Below are positions 1 through 11,898 of a stretch of 64,000 bases of DNA, in pieces. Origin of the DNA: Rhizobium lentis (lineage in GTDB: Bacteria > Pseudomonadota > Alphaproteobacteria > Rhizobiales > Rhizobiaceae). Each line of letters begins with the position of its first letter. The first letter of the stretch is position 1. A program made the position numbers and the translations under genes. The notes under the pieces were generated by a model that saw only the letters and a program-made list of their open reading frames with translations, was not told the DNA's origin and made no database searches. The stretch spans positions 1,521,501 to 1,585,500 of the forward strand of contig NZ_CP071454.1 in NCBI RefSeq assembly GCF_017352135.1, given 5' to 3'.

Positions 1-362
1 TGATCGTTTCCAGCGACGCCTATCTCTCGGCAAACCGGGAAAATGCCCGCGCTTTTATCCAGGCGACGCGCCAGGGTTATGCCTATTCCGTCGACCATCC
101 CGACGAAGCCTGCGAACTGCTGATATCGGGAAGCAACGGCGCGCTGATGAACACGCAACTGGTAAAAGCATCTCAGAAGGCGTTGATCGAAGGGCATTTC
201 CTGAAATCCGAGGCTGGCGTGATCGGCACGCTTGACCCGGCAAAGGCCGATGCCATCGGCAGCTTTCTGTTCCAGAACGGCATTTTGGTCGATGCGAATG
301 GCGCCGTGCTTAAGGAGAAGCCGGACTTTTCCACCTATTATACCAACGAACTCCTCGGCTGA
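1..362 (+). CDS. ABC transporter substrate-binding protein, NMT1/ThiY-like, 3' fragment
   Basis: The window opens inside this gene; the frame is open from base 3 and stops at 362, giving about 119 C-terminal residues. The fragment has the look of the C-terminal lobe of NMT1/THI5-like periplasmic binding proteins: an acidic helical stretch (NRENARAFIQATRQGY), then PDEACELLI, and a final FLFQNGILVDANG followed by a YYTNELL end. Such proteins feed ABC importers for thiamine precursors (pyrimidines) or for nitrate/sulfonate/taurine. The start, signal peptide and partner permease/ATPase lie outside the window, so the substrate cannot be told. A hairpin with a T-run follows directly, so this is the last gene of its transcript. 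Confidence 0.75.
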   Translation, partial: IVSSDAYLSANRENARAFIQATRQGYAYSVDHPDEACELLISGSNGALMNTQLVKASQKALIEGHFLKSEAGVIGTLDPAKADAIGSFLFQNGILVDANGAVLKEKPDFSTYYTNELLG

Positions 363-373
363 ATTTGCCCCGG

Positions 374-407
374 CCTTGCCCGCTGCGGCTTTCCGCGGCA
401 AGGTTTT
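374..407 (+). terminator. Rho-independent terminator after the substrate-binding protein gene
   Basis: CCTTGCC (374-380) pairs with GGCAAGG (397-403). An inner GCGG-CTTT-CCGC stem lies between them, and TTTT follows at 404-407. It begins 12 bases after the stop codon of the upstream gene and separates it from the acyltransferase gene. Confidence 0.8.
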
Positions 408-450
408 GAGTCGGAGCGGTTTCAGCCGGATGGGGCAAGGCGGGCAACAA

Positions 451-1671
451 ATGCGACCACAGGACAGACTCGCCGGAGCCGACTTTCTGCGCGCGATGGC
501 CTGCCTGCTGGTGCTCGCTCACCATCTCGCGCTCCGGCTCGACATGCGCAGAATTCCCGACGAATTGGCGCCGACCGCAAACATCCTCCGCTTCGGCAAT
601 TTCGGCGTCGCAATCTTCTTCGTGCTCAGTGGCTTCCTTCTTGCCCGCCCCTTCTGGCGCGCGCTCGACGCCGGCGACGGCATGCCAAGCCTTGGCAACT
701 ACGCCATCCGCAGGGCGGCACGCATCGCTCCAGGCTTCTGGGTCGCCGCGAGCGTCGGCTTCATTCTCAGCCTGACGTTGCTTGCCCTGCCGCTGACGCC
801 GGAGCTTGCGCTGCGCTACCTGTCCGGACTGCTGTTCATGAGCCAGTGGCATTGGCGCACGCTCTTTCCTGTCGAAGCCGACGGGCCGCTCTGGTCCATT
901 CCCTTCGAGGTCACCAGCTACGTGCTCCTGCCGGTATGCTTTCTCCTGCTGTTTCGCTTACCCCCGCTGCGGCAGCGCCCATTCCTTGCCCGCTCCGTCT
1001 GGATCTGCGTCATTGCCGTCGTGCTTCTTGCCCATATGGCGATCCTGAACCTCTTTGCGCTCGACGACGTCGAGCGCGGCTGGGCGTATGGCCTGCAGGG
1101 TGGCGCGAAGGAATGGATGCCCAAATATAATCCGATCGGCTTCTTCGCCGTCTTCGCGCTCGGCGCGCTTGCCGCCGGCATCGAAGTCATGCTGCCTGCA
1201 AGACGCTCTTCCTGGTTTGATGCCACGGCCCTCCTAGCCCTTGCGGCAGCAGGCTACCGCCTCGTCGCATCGCCTGGCGGCACCCCCGAAGCCTACGGCT
1301 GGCTCGATATCCCCTATGGCTTTCCGGTCTTTCCGCTGGCGGTCGCGACGGCGCTCGTTTCACTAAGCCATTCGCAGCACGTGGGAAGACTGCTTGATAG
1401 CAGGCCAATCCGCTATATCGCAAAAATGTCTTTCGGCATCTATATCTGGCAGGAGATCATCCTGATCCTGATCCAGAGGCTCGATCCAGGATCGTTCGGC
1501 GTTTCCACACAAAACGTCGTCACCGGATGGCTGCAGTCGAGCGGGTTGGCCGTGGCGCTCGTCTTTCTGGTCGCAAGCCTCAGCTATTACCTGCTGGAGA
1601 GGCCGGCGATCGACATCGGGCACCGTCTCACGAGCCACCAGCCCAATCGAGCTACTCCTTTCAAAGTATAA
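451..1671 (+). CDS. Acyltransferase family 3 (OafA/NodX-like) integral membrane protein
   Basis: A 406-residue multi-spanning protein. The N-terminus carries the family's opening helix (ADFLRAMACLLVLAHH), followed by an arginine-rich loop (NYAIRRAARIAPGFW) and about ten hydrophobic segments, ending with LSYYLLERPAI, the usual close of this family. Family members transfer acetyl, succinyl or similar groups to sugars of exopolysaccharide, O-antigen or Nod factor at the inner membrane. I chose ATG 451 because AAGGCGGG sits about six bases upstream; an in-frame ATG at 430 is possible. The next gene, a sugar transferase, suggests the acceptor is a surface polysaccharide, which is inference. The two are separated by 167 AT-rich bases, so they may have separate promoters. 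Confidence 0.85.
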   Translation: MRPQDRLAGADFLRAMACLLVLAHHLALRLDMRRIPDELAPTANILRFGNFGVAIFFVLSGFLLARPFWRALDAGDGMPSLGNYAIRRAARIAPGFWVAASVGFILSLTLLALPLTPELALRYLSGLLFMSQWHWRTLFPVEADGPLWSIPFEVTSYVLLPVCFLLLFRLPPLRQRPFLARSVWICVIAVVLLAHMAILNLFALDDVERGWAYGLQGGAKEWMPKYNPIGFFAVFALGALAAGIEVMLPARRSSWFDATALLALAAAGYRLVASPGGTPEAYGWLDIPYGFPVFPLAVATALVSLSHSQHVGRLLDSRPIRYIAKMSFGIYIWQEIILILIQRLDPGSFGVSTQNVVTGWLQSSGLAVALVFLVASLSYYLLERPAIDIGHRLTSHQPNRATPFKV

Positions 1672-1838
1672 ATCCTTCCACACCTCAACTAGAGGCATTA
1701 AGGTTAACAGGAATTACTCCCATTTTTGGCGTCTTTATGATTACTAATTTCCTAATGATATTGATGACAAACGATATCGCTCCATGTATTTGTCTCGCTG
1801 CGGCTCAGCTTCACACTTAAACTTGTGGATTTTGCGTA

Positions 1839-2576
1839 ATGAATGCTTTTACTTCGAAGAGAAACGCGCGCTTCGATTCGTCTCAGCGTCAGGACAAAAT
1901 CAGGTCGCTGGTCATTGCGAATTCCAACATCCGCCGGCCGGAGAGCTTTTCGCATGCCCAGGGAAGGATGGCTGTTCGTCTGGGGGTGAAGCGCCTGATC
2001 GACATCGTGGTGTCCACCAGCGCACTGATCGTGCTGGCCCCGCTTTTTCTGGCAATCGCGCTTTTCATTAAATCCGACGATGGCGGCCCGGTTTTTTTCC
2101 GGCAGCTTCGGTGGGGACTGAACGGCCGCAAAATTACCGTCTTCAAGTTTCGGTCGATGCGGGCGGAAGCCTGCGATCCCAGCGGCATCCAACAGACCGT
2201 CAAGGGCGACAGCCGGATGACGGCAATCGGCGCCGTGCTCCGCAAGACCAATATCGATGAACTGCCGCAGCTTTTCAATGTCCTCAAGGGCGACATGTCA
2301 TTGGTCGGCCCGCGCTGCCACGCCATCAATATGCGCGCGGCCGGCAGGCTGTATGAAGAGCTCGTGCCGGATTACCATCATCGCCACATCATGCGGCCAG
2401 GCATCACCGGCCTCGCGCAAATACGCGGCTGGCGCGGCCCGACGACGCGACCGCTGCAGGCGCGGGCCCGCATTGCCTGCGATATACATTATGTAAAGAA
2501 TTTCAACCTATTGCTCGACCTGCGGATCTTGTTCAAGACACTCGTCATCGAACTGCGCGGCGGCACGGGTTTCTGA
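1839..2576 (+). CDS. Undecaprenyl-phosphate sugar (galactose/hexose) phosphotransferase, ExoY-like
   Basis: A 245-residue bacterial sugar transferase that should load the first sugar-1-phosphate of a polysaccharide repeat onto undecaprenyl phosphate. Family blocks are visible in order: a single membrane helix after KRLIDIVVSTSAL (about residues 50-75), PVFFRQLRWG, FKFRSMR, LRKTNIDELPQLFNVLKGDMS with LVGPR, and PGITGLAQIRG near residue 190. It has only the C-terminal catalytic half and lacks the long multi-helix N-terminus of WbaP-type enzymes, like ExoY of Sinorhizobium. A shorter start at ATG 1969 has a good AGGGAAGG directly upstream but sits very close to the first helix. The 167 bases before the gene are AT-rich and probably hold its promoter. 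Confidence 0.88.
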   Translation: MNAFTSKRNARFDSSQRQDKIRSLVIANSNIRRPESFSHAQGRMAVRLGVKRLIDIVVSTSALIVLAPLFLAIALFIKSDDGGPVFFRQLRWGLNGRKITVFKFRSMRAEACDPSGIQQTVKGDSRMTAIGAVLRKTNIDELPQLFNVLKGDMSLVGPRCHAINMRAAGRLYEELVPDYHHRHIMRPGITGLAQIRGWRGPTTRPLQARARIACDIHYVKNFNLLLDLRILFKTLVIELRGGTGF

Positions 2577-2650
2577 GACGGCTGCTCCAAGAGACCCAAC
2601 GACGCGACCCATTGCAGCCGCTAATCTCTTCTCAAACACTCAGCGGAAAT

Positions 2651-2677
2651 AAAAAAGGCGGCTAACGAGGCCGCCTT
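2651..2677 (-). terminator. Terminator of the atp operon
   Basis: AAGGCGGC (2655-2662) and GCCGCCTT (2670-2677) form an 8-bp stem with a 7-base loop. On the minus strand the stem is followed by TTTTTTATTT (2647-2656). It lies about 20 bases past the atpC stop. It may also stop read-through from the sugar transferase on the plus strand. Confidence 0.85.
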
Positions 2678-2698
2678 CATTATCACATTTCGTCGCGG

Positions 2699-3106
2699 TC
2701 AATCCTGCTGGACGATGCCGCGAAGATGCGTCAGTTCCATGATGAAATACTCGAGCTTCGACTTGTGCTCGTGCAACTCGGCATGTTCGAGTTCCTTGCG
2801 AGCAGCCTCAATGCGGCGGGTCAGCTCGTCCTTATGGAGTTCCTCGACCGGTACGGCAGACTCGGCCAGCAACGTGCAGCCCGTCGGCAGGATATCGGCA
2901 AAACCGCCGAAGACGACATAGTCCTGCTTCTTGCCGGAAGCCGACCGCACGCTCACGACGCCGGGCTTGATCGTCGTCATTGTCGGCGCATGATGTGCCA
3001 TGACGGTCATCTCGCCCTCAGTCGCGGGAATAACGACCTCAGTCACCATCTCCGACAGGAGCAGGCGCTCCGGCGAAACGAGCTCAAAGTTGAAATTGTC
3101 AGCCAT
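2699..3106 (-). CDS. atpC: F1F0 ATP synthase epsilon subunit
   Basis: A 135-residue protein beginning MADNFNFELVSPERLL and containing the family's beta-sandwich blocks (VVIPATEGEMTVMAHHAP, PGVVSVR, YVVFGGFADI) and a C-terminal helical hairpin rich in E, H and K. Epsilon is part of the central stalk and its C-terminal helices can inhibit ATP hydrolysis. It is the last gene of the atpH-A-G-D operon, but here it is not directly after atpD: a 79-codon gene intervenes. Its ATG shares one base with the stop of that gene (TGATG), so its translation is probably coupled to the small gene rather than to atpD. Confidence 0.97.
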   Translation of the reverse strand: MADNFNFELVSPERLLLSEMVTEVVIPATEGEMTVMAHHAPTMTTIKPGVVSVRSASGKKQDYVVFGGFADILPTGCTLLAESAVPVEELHKDELTRRIEAARKELEHAELHEHKSKLEYFIMELTHLRGIVQQD

Positions 3107-3344
3107 CAGTGACTTACCTTCTCGGCTATGGCTTTTGCATCTTGCAATTTGGTCCCGCAGAACGGGCAGTGCAGTATCGCCTGATCGAGATATCCGAGCC
3201 CTTCCTCGGTCTGAACCAGCCCCACAACCATCATGATCACGCCATTATCGGCACGGTAGACAGTCGGCGCGGCCGGCTCCGGAAGTTCCGCCACGACCCC
3301 CTTCAGGGAGGCGCAGCAGAATATCTCGTCCTGAGCGTCGCCCA

Positions 3345-3345
<1 letters not shown>
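3106..3345 (-). CDS. Small CPxCG protein of unknown function between atpD and atpC
   Basis: A 79-residue acidic protein. The ATG at 3345 shares one base with the atpD stop (TGATG), and its own stop shares one base with the atpC ATG in the same way, so it is locked into the operon at both ends. Visible features are a Cys pair at residues 10-11 (FCCASL), a central hydrophobic stretch around GVIMMVVGLVQ (35-45), and HCPFCGTKL at 59-67 near the C-terminus. CPxCG knuckles often bind zinc, and the four Cys plus His59 could make one site; that is inference. No similarity to a known ATP synthase subunit is apparent; the alphaproteobacterial inhibitor zeta is a longer, helical protein without such a motif. 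I do not recognise a function. Confidence 0.85.
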
Positions 3346-5679
<2,334 letters not shown>

Positions 5680-5705
5680 CCGTTATCCGTCCTAACTAGG
5701 CCCGA

Positions 5706-7235
5706 TTACTGGAAAGACTTGGCGAAGCTATCGAGAGCAGCGGTGAGCTTGCCCCTGGTATCGTCGCTGATAGCCTTTTCCGTGCGGATCGCGTCGAGGA
5801 TGGCAGAGCCTTCCGAACGCAGATAGGACAACAGGCCCTGCTCGAACTTGCCGACCTGAGCGACCGGAAGCTTGTCGAGATAGCCGTTGACGCCAGCGAA
5901 GATCACAGCGACCTGCTCTTCCGTCTTCAGCGGCGAGAACTGCGGCTGCTTCAGGAGCTCAGTCAGGCGTGCGCCGCGGTTCAAGAGGCGCTGCGTCGCA
6001 GCGTCGAGGTCCGAACCGAACTGGGCGAAGGCGGCCATTTCACGATACTGGGCAAGCTCACCCTTGATCGAACCGGCAACCTGCTTCATGGCCTTGATCT
6101 GGGCCGAGGAGCCGACGCGGGAAACCGACAGACCGACGTTAACAGCCGGGCGGATACCCTGATAGAACAGGTCGGTTTCAAGGAAGATCTGGCCGTCGGT
6201 GATCGAGATCACGTTAGTCGGAATGAAGGCCGAAACGTCGTTGCCCTGCGTTTCGATAACCGGCAGAGCGGTCAGCGAACCGGCGCCCTTGTCGTCGTTC
6301 ATCTTTGCAGCGCGCTCGAGGAGACGCGAGTGCAGGTAGAAAACGTCGCCCGGATAGGCTTCGCGGCCCGGCGGGCGGCGCAGCAGCAGCGACATCTGAC
6401 GATAGGCGACAGCCTGCTTGGACAGGTCGTCATAGCCGATCAGGGCATGCTGAGCGTTGTCGCGGAAATATTCGCCCATTGCGCAGCCTGCGAACGGAGC
6501 GAGGAACTGCATCGGAGCCGGATCGGAGGCCGTAGCGGCGACGATGATCGAGTACTTCAGGGCGCCGCGCTCTTCGAGAACCTTGACGAACTGGGCAACC
6601 GTGGAACGCTTCTGGCCGACGGCGACGTAAACGCAGTAGAGCTTATCGTTGTCGGGACCGTTGTCATGAATCGGCTTCTGGTTCAGGAAGGTGTCGAGCA
6701 GGATCGCGGTCTTGCCAGTCTGGCGGTCGCCGATAACGAGCTCGCGCTGGCCGCGACCGACCGGGATCAGGGCGTCGATGGCCTTGAGGCCGGTCGACAT
6801 CGGCTCATGAACCGACTTGCGCGGAATGATGCCCGGGGCCTTGACGTCGACGCGCGCACGGCGGGTCGCGTTGATCGGGCCCTTGCCGTCGATCGGGTTG
6901 CCGAGAGCGTCGACGACGCGGCCAAGCAGCTCCGGACCGACCGGCACGTCGACGATGGCGCCGGTGCGCTTGACGGTGTCACCTTCCTTGATGTCGCGGT
7001 CGGAGCCGAAAATAACGACACCAACGTTGTCAGATTCAAGGTTCAGGGCCATGCCGCGGATGCCGCCGGGGAACTCGACCATTTCACCAGCCTGAACATT
7101 GTCCAGACCGTAAACGCGAGCGATACCGTCACCGACGGAGAGAACCTGGCCGACTTCCGAGACTTCTGCCTCTTTGCCGAAATTTTTGATCTGGTCTTTG
7201 AGAATTGCGGAAATTTCCGCGGCGCGGATATCCAT
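5706..7235 (-). CDS. atpA: F1F0 ATP synthase alpha subunit
   Basis: A 509-residue alpha subunit starting [16 protein letters not shown]. The P-loop [14 protein letters not shown], the [20 protein letters not shown] block and the conserved arginine region [18 protein letters not shown] are intact. Alpha carries non-catalytic nucleotide sites and the arginine finger for beta. Its ATG shares one base with the atpH stop, so synthesis of delta and alpha is probably coupled. Full length with no frame problems. Confidence 0.98.
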   Translation of the reverse strand: MDIRAAEISAILKDQIKNFGKEAEVSEVGQVLSVGDGIARVYGLDNVQAGEMVEFPGGIRGMALNLESDNVGVVIFGSDRDIKEGDTVKRTGAIVDVPVGPELLGRVVDALGNPIDGKGPINATRRARVDVKAPGIIPRKSVHEPMSTGLKAIDALIPVGRGQRELVIGDRQTGKTAILLDTFLNQKPIHDNGPDNDKLYCVYVAVGQKRSTVAQFVKVLEERGALKYSIIVAATASDPAPMQFLAPFAGCAMGEYFRDNAQHALIGYDDLSKQAVAYRQMSLLLRRPPGREAYPGDVFYLHSRLLERAAKMNDDKGAGSLTALPVIETQGNDVSAFIPTNVISITDGQIFLETDLFYQGIRPAVNVGLSVSRVGSSAQIKAMKQVAGSIKGELAQYREMAAFAQFGSDLDAATQRLLNRGARLTELLKQPQFSPLKTEEQVAVIFAGVNGYLDKLPVAQVGKFEQGLLSYLRSEGSAILDAIRTEKAISDDTRGKLTAALDSFAKSFQ

Positions 7236-7801
7236 CAGCCGACCTCTTTCAATGCAAGCTTAAGGGTAGAGAGTTTGGTACGAAGAGACGTATCAATCTG
7301 ACGGGACCCGACCTTGACGATCAGACCACCAAGAATTGACGGATCAACCGTGACAGCAATTGCCACGTCTTTGCCGGTGACGCCCTTCAGCGCCGCCTTC
7401 AATTCATTTTCCTGCTCTGCGGAGAGAGCATGGGCCGAGGTGACCTCGGCAGAAATTTCGCCGCGATGATTGGCGGCGATCAGGCGGAAGGCCTTGATCA
7501 TGCCCGGCAGGGCGAAGAGGCGGCGGTTGCGCGCCACGACCTTCAGGAAGTTGGCGAAGAAGCCCGAGATACCGGCCTTTTCACTGATGGCGACGATCGC
7601 CTTCAGCTGGTCCTCGGCAGAGAAAACGGGGCTCAGGATGAAACGCTTCAAATCATCGCTCTCATCCAGCATCGCCTGGAAACGGTCAAGGTCTGCAGTT
7701 ACGGTAGCGACGGCACCCTCTTCGAGCGCCAGCTCGAAAAGCGACGAGGCATAGCGCTCTGCAACACCAGAAGTAAGCTGGGACGTGTCTGCCACTGGCA
7801 C
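7235..7801 (-). CDS. atpH: F1F0 ATP synthase delta subunit
   Basis: A 188-residue delta (OSCP-type) subunit that ties the top of F1 to the peripheral stalk. The family pattern is visible: [17 protein letters not shown] near the N-terminus, [14 protein letters not shown] in the middle and [21 protein letters not shown] near the end. The start is GTG at 7801, with AGGGA about seven bases upstream; GTG 7795 is also in frame but worse spaced. This is the first gene of the F1 operon. F0 genes are absent here, as is usual in alphaproteobacteria where F1 and F0 operons are separate. The promoter must lie in 7802-8056. Confidence 0.96.
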   Translation of the reverse strand: MPVADTSQLTSGVAERYASSLFELALEEGAVATVTADLDRFQAMLDESDDLKRFILSPVFSAEDQLKAIVAISEKAGISGFFANFLKVVARNRRLFALPGMIKAFRLIAANHRGEISAEVTSAHALSAEQENELKAALKGVTGKDVAIAVTVDPSILGGLIVKVGSRQIDTSLRTKLSTLKLALKEVG

Positions 7802-8056
7802 AAATTTCCCTGATTTCAATCCAAAATCCGGCTCTCGGCGGGCGCCGAACCTATGACCTTGAATTCGTTTTGATTTCCCCCAGAAATCACAAGAGAAGCC
7901 TCTTGCTTCTTCCGAAATTCGGGGTCCGTCTAACATAGGATGTTCGGACTCGCAACACGCGTAATGCCCGAATACGCCTTTCACATGAATTTCTGTCCGC
8001 AAAATTGCGCAATGACTTGGAAGCAGGCCGGAGAGGCCGCCCGCCGGCAGCGAAAT

Positions 8057-8446
8057 TCACGCCTGGAAGAAGCCGAAAACATATAGCAGCGGCAATGCCG
8101 CCAGGGCGATGTGCACAACCAGGAGTAAATAGTTGACGATGTTACTCCCCTTATCGGACAGGATCGAGATGACACGAGCAAAGGCGGCCATGACAAAGGA
8201 AGCGCCGAGCGCCATGTAGATCCAGTTCTGGGCGAGCATGATGGCCGAAGCGCCGAAGCCGAGATAGAAACCGCCCATCGAGCGCGCTTCTCCAAAACCT
8301 TCCGGCCGTCCCTCCCGCGCCTGCAGGCCGAGAAGGCGCAGGGCGTGGCCCGGTGCGAACATCATGAGGAAGCCCGCCAGCGCCGTGAAGGCTGCAGAGC
8401 AGAACGCCAGCTGCTCGCCAAACTCGGTCGGAAAATAGAACTCCAT
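8057..8446 (-). CDS. Small four-helix membrane protein, DUF4345-like
   Basis: A 129-residue protein with four hydrophobic segments (about residues 12-30, 58-75, 80-97 and 105-125) and a short basic loop containing LQAREGRPEGFGEARS. The second segment starts GGFYLGFGASAIML, a glycine-rich helix common in DUF4345-type inner-membrane proteins; that assignment is from memory and moderate. ATG 8446 (MEFYFPTEF) is preferred over an in-frame start 18 bases upstream. It lies between priA and the atp operon on the same strand, with 113 bases to priA and 255 bases to atpH, so it is probably its own transcript. Function unknown. Confidence 0.75.
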   Translation of the reverse strand: MEFYFPTEFGEQLAFCSAAFTALAGFLMMFAPGHALRLLGLQAREGRPEGFGEARSMGGFYLGFGASAIMLAQNWIYMALGASFVMAAFARVISILSDKGSNIVNYLLLVVHIALAALPLLYVFGFFQA

Positions 8447-8559
8447 GCACCGCCCCCAAATCACTCGTGAATCGCTGTTTTATGGCACGGGTCGAAAAGG
8501 GAGGAAATGGCGGAGTGGCCAGAAAAGCGGGCCGCTGGCAATCCATAGCCGGCTGGTAG

Positions 8560-10776
8560 CTAGAGAAAACTCTGCGGATCGATGTCGAGCTGCACCTGCA
8601 CCGATCCGCGCTCCTTCGGCGATTGCGACAGCATCGCCCGCAGGAAACCCTGCATGTCCGAGTTCCGCCGCCCGTGCACCAGAAGGCGGAAGCGGTGGCG
8701 GCCGCGCACCAGTGCGAGCGGCGCTTCCGCTGGGCCGAGCACGGAGATGCCTGACACCTGCGGCGCGGCATTGCGCATGCCGCGCGCATGGTTTTCAGCG
8801 TCATGGCGGGTTTCGGCCGAAACGATGATCGAGGCGAGTCTGCCGAAGGGGGGAAGTGCCGCGCGTTCGCGTTCAGTAATCTCGCGCTCGTAGAAGGCGT
8901 CGGAATCGCCTGATACGATGGCTTGCATGACGGGATGCTGCGGCTGGTATGTCTGCAGCAGCCCGTGGCTCTTGAGGCCGGTGCGTCCGGCGCGGCCGGT
9001 CACCTGCGACAGAAGCTGGAAGGTGCGCTCCGCCGCGCGCGGATCGCCATTGGCAAGGCCGAGGTCGGCGTCGACGATGCCGACCAGCGTCATCAGCGGA
9101 AAATTGTGCCCCTTGGCGACGAGCTGGGTGCCGATGACGATATCCGCCTCGCCCTTGGCGATCGCTTCCAGTTCCAGCCGCAGCCGTTTCACCCCGCCCA
9201 TGATATCCGAAGAGAGAACGATGGTCCGCGCCTCGGGGAAATGCCGTTCCACCTCTTCGGCGATGCGTTCGACACCCGGTCCGCAGGCGACGAGATGGTC
9301 GAGCGTGCCGCATTCCGGGCAGGCCTCCGGGGTGCGTTCGGCATGGCCGCATTGGTGGCATTGCAGCTGCTTGCGGAAGCGGTGCTCCACCAGCCAGCTC
9401 GAACATTGCGGGCACTGGAAACGGTGGCCGCACACCCGGCAGAGCGTCAGCGGCGCATAACCACGCCGGTTGAGAAAGAGCAGCGCCTGTTCGCGCCTTT
9501 CCACCGTCTTGCCAACCGCCCTGATCAAGACCGGCGACAGGAAGCCGCCCCGCTCCGGCGCGTGCCTGCGCATATCGACGAGATGCAGGTCCGGCAGCGC
9601 GGCGTCACCGAACCGCGTCGGCAGATGCACCGTAGTGTAGCGTCCGCTCTGTCCATTGACCTGGCTTTCGACCGATGGCGTCGCCGAAACCAGGATGACG
9701 GGAAAATCGCCGATGCGGCCGCGCACCACTGCCATGTCACGGGCATTGTAGAAGACGCGGTCCTCCTGTTTGTAGGCAGGATCGTGCTCCTCGTCGACGA
9801 TGATGAGGCCGAGATCCTCGAAGGGCAGGAAGAGCGCCGAGCGCGCACCCGCCACGACGCGCACCTCGCCGGTCACCGCCTGGCGCCAGACTTTCTCGCG
9901 CATGCGCGGCGCGAGGTCGGAATGCCATTCGGCCGGCTTCGCGCCGAAGCGATCCTGAAAGCGATCCAGGAAACTTGCCGTCAGCGCAATCTCCGGCAGC
10001 AGGATAAGCACCTGCCTGCCGCGCCTCAGCGTCTCGGCGATCGCCTCGAAATACACCTCCGTCTTGCCAGATCCGGTCACCCCGTCGATCAGCGACACCG
10101 AGAATTCGCCCTTGCGCACGTCGCCGAGAATCTCTTCGGCAGCGTCTTTCTGCGGCCCTTCGAGACGGGCAGCGGCAAATTCGGGATCCGGCAGCGCCAC
10201 GACCGGCGGAGGCGGCAGGAACACCGTCTCGAAGATACCGAGCGTGATCAGCCCGTCGACGACGCTCGTCGACACCCCTGCCGCATGCGCCAGACCGCTG
10301 CGCGTCCAGGACAAGCCGTTGGAGGCGGCATCGAGCACCCGGGCGCGCGCCGGCGTCATCCGCTCCGGTCGGCCGCCGACGAGTTTCAGCCCTTCCACCA
10401 TCGGCTCCGGCTCGAAAGCGTTCGGCGCCCTCAGTGCCATGCGGGCGACGAGGCCGGGCGGCGAGAGCGTATAGGCCGCCACCCAGTCGATGAAATCCCG
10501 CATTTCCTTGGTAAGCGGTGGGCAGTCGAACACATGGCTGATCGGCCTGAGCTTCTTCGGATCGACGCCATCCTCGCCGCCGTCCCAGACGACGCCGATC
10601 ACCTGCCGCGGCCCGAGCGGCACCTGCACGACCGAGCCCGGCGCGACCGCCATACCCTCCGGCACGGAATAAGAATAAGGCTTCGGCGCCGGCATCGGCA
10701 CCAGCACCGGAACCGTTCGGTTCGCGGGCGGCGCCTCGAAAAGCGCGCCAAAAAGATCGGACGAATCTGTGCTCAT
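8560..10776 (-). CDS. priA: Primosomal protein N' (replication restart helicase)
   Basis: A 738-residue PriA. An N-terminal DNA-binding domain (PVLVPMPAPKPYSYSVPEG) precedes the helicase core with Walker A DGVTGSGKTEVYFE, the DEEH box LIIVDEEHDPAYKQ, and SATPSVES. Two zinc-binding modules follow in the stretch from CRVCGHRFQCPQC to CHQCGH and CPECG, then motifs IGTQLVAKGHNFP and QVTGRAGR. PriA reloads the replisome at stalled forks. I chose ATG 10776 (MSTDSSDLFG); a longer frame extends upstream but its residues do not look like the family. It stands alone, with divergent transcription from the DapA-like gene 190 bases away. Confidence 0.96.
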   Translation of the reverse strand: MSTDSSDLFGALFEAPPANRTVPVLVPMPAPKPYSYSVPEGMAVAPGSVVQVPLGPRQVIGVVWDGGEDGVDPKKLRPISHVFDCPPLTKEMRDFIDWVAAYTLSPPGLVARMALRAPNAFEPEPMVEGLKLVGGRPERMTPARARVLDAASNGLSWTRSGLAHAAGVSTSVVDGLITLGIFETVFLPPPPVVALPDPEFAAARLEGPQKDAAEEILGDVRKGEFSVSLIDGVTGSGKTEVYFEAIAETLRRGRQVLILLPEIALTASFLDRFQDRFGAKPAEWHSDLAPRMREKVWRQAVTGEVRVVAGARSALFLPFEDLGLIIVDEEHDPAYKQEDRVFYNARDMAVVRGRIGDFPVILVSATPSVESQVNGQSGRYTTVHLPTRFGDAALPDLHLVDMRRHAPERGGFLSPVLIRAVGKTVERREQALLFLNRRGYAPLTLCRVCGHRFQCPQCSSWLVEHRFRKQLQCHQCGHAERTPEACPECGTLDHLVACGPGVERIAEEVERHFPEARTIVLSSDIMGGVKRLRLELEAIAKGEADIVIGTQLVAKGHNFPLMTLVGIVDADLGLANGDPRAAERTFQLLSQVTGRAGRTGLKSHGLLQTYQPQHPVMQAIVSGDSDAFYEREITERERAALPPFGRLASIIVSAETRHDAENHARGMRNAAPQVSGISVLGPAEAPLALVRGRHRFRLLVHGRRNSDMQGFLRAMLSQSPKERGSVQVQLDIDPQSFL

Positions 10777-10965
10777 CGCGGCAGACCATGCCCGCAAATC
10801 ATTGGAATTGGAACCGCAAACACGCAGATGCGCGCCTGGCGGCGGACGTGGATGACGAAGGTTTGCCAAGATTGGCCGCACGCTGACGAAAGGGTTGCTG
10901 GGCGAGCGGTCGAGCGCATAGATTGCCGGACGATTTAATCGATCGCTGGATCGGAGAGATACGAA

Positions 10966-11898
10966 ATGGCCCGACTAACCGAAGATGCCAAGGGCGTCTA
11001 TGTGATTGCCGTAACACCCTTTACCGACGACGGTGCGCTCGATCTTGCCAGCATCGACAGCATGGTCGATTTCTACGAGGGCGCCGGCGTCACCGGCCTG
11101 ACGGTGCTCGGCCAGCTCGGCGAAGCGCCGAAACTGACCGCCGAGGAATCGCGCCTGGTGGTCGAGCGCGTGCTGAAGCGCCTCGACGGGCGCCTTCCGG
11201 TTGTCGTCGGCGTATCGGCGCCGGGGCTTGCGCCGATGCGCGAACTCGCCGAAGCCGTCATGGGCGCGGGGGCCGCCGGCGTCATGGTCGCGCCGCCCTG
11301 GACCGTCAGGACCGATGACCAGGCCTTCGCCTTCTACCAGACGGTCGGCGAGGCGCTTGATGACACCCCCTTCGTGCTGCAGGACTATCCGCTCACCACC
11401 AATGTGACGATCGCGCTTGGTGTCATCGAGCGCATCGTCAACGCTGTTCCCAATTGCGTCATGCTGAAGCACGAGGATTGGCCTGGTCTTGCAAAAATCA
11501 CAGCGCTTCGCGCCGCCAGCGACAAGGGCGCCATGCGGCGCATCTCGATCCTCTGCGGCAATGGCGGACTCTTCCTGCCCGAAGAGATGGGGCGCGGCGC
11601 AGACGGCGCCATGACCGGCTTCTGCTATCCGGAGATGATGGTCGACGTCGTCGAGGCCCATGCTGCCGGCAATCCAGATCGCGCCCATGAGATCTTCGAC
11701 GCATACCTGCCGCTCGCCCGCTATGAACAGCAGCAGGGCATCGGCCTCGCCTGCCGCAAATATGTCCTTGCCAAACGCGGCGTGATCAAATCCGCCGCGC
11801 TGCGCAAGCCGGGCGCCAAACTTTCCACGCTCGATATTGGCGATGTCGAGCGGCTGCTGGCGCGCCAGGCCATCCGCCTCAAGGAGATCGGCGCATGA
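10966..11898 (+). CDS. DapA-family (N-acetylneuraminate lyase/DHDPS superfamily) aldolase or dehydratase
   Basis: A 310-residue TIM-barrel protein of the DHDPS/NAL family. The Schiff-base lysine is present in CVMLKHED (about residue 168), and the tyrosine partner sits in LQDYPLTTN. The usual GTTGE loop of dihydrodipicolinate synthase reads GQLGE here, so both threonines of the DapA relay are missing and it is unlikely to be the lysine enzyme. Family members act on pyruvate or 2-keto-3-deoxy sugar acids. The gene overlaps the following GMC oxidoreductase by four bases (ATGA), so the two probably work on one substrate pathway, perhaps sugar-acid or hydroxyproline-like catabolism; that is inference. 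An upstream AT-rich patch near 10930 may be the promoter. Confidence 0.85.
   Translation: MARLTEDAKGVYVIAVTPFTDDGALDLASIDSMVDFYEGAGVTGLTVLGQLGEAPKLTAEESRLVVERVLKRLDGRLPVVVGVSAPGLAPMRELAEAVMGAGAAGVMVAPPWTVRTDDQAFAFYQTVGEALDDTPFVLQDYPLTTNVTIALGVIERIVNAVPNCVMLKHEDWPGLAKITALRAASDKGAMRRISILCGNGGLFLPEEMGRGADGAMTGFCYPEMMVDVVEAHAAGNPDRAHEIFDAYLPLARYEQQQGIGLACRKYVLAKRGVIKSAALRKPGAKLSTLDIGDVERLLARQAIRLKEIGA

Noticed and set aside
8923..10938. 671-codon plus-strand open frame opposite priA
   Set aside because: Antisense shadow of priA; no domain and low-complexity Arg/His content.
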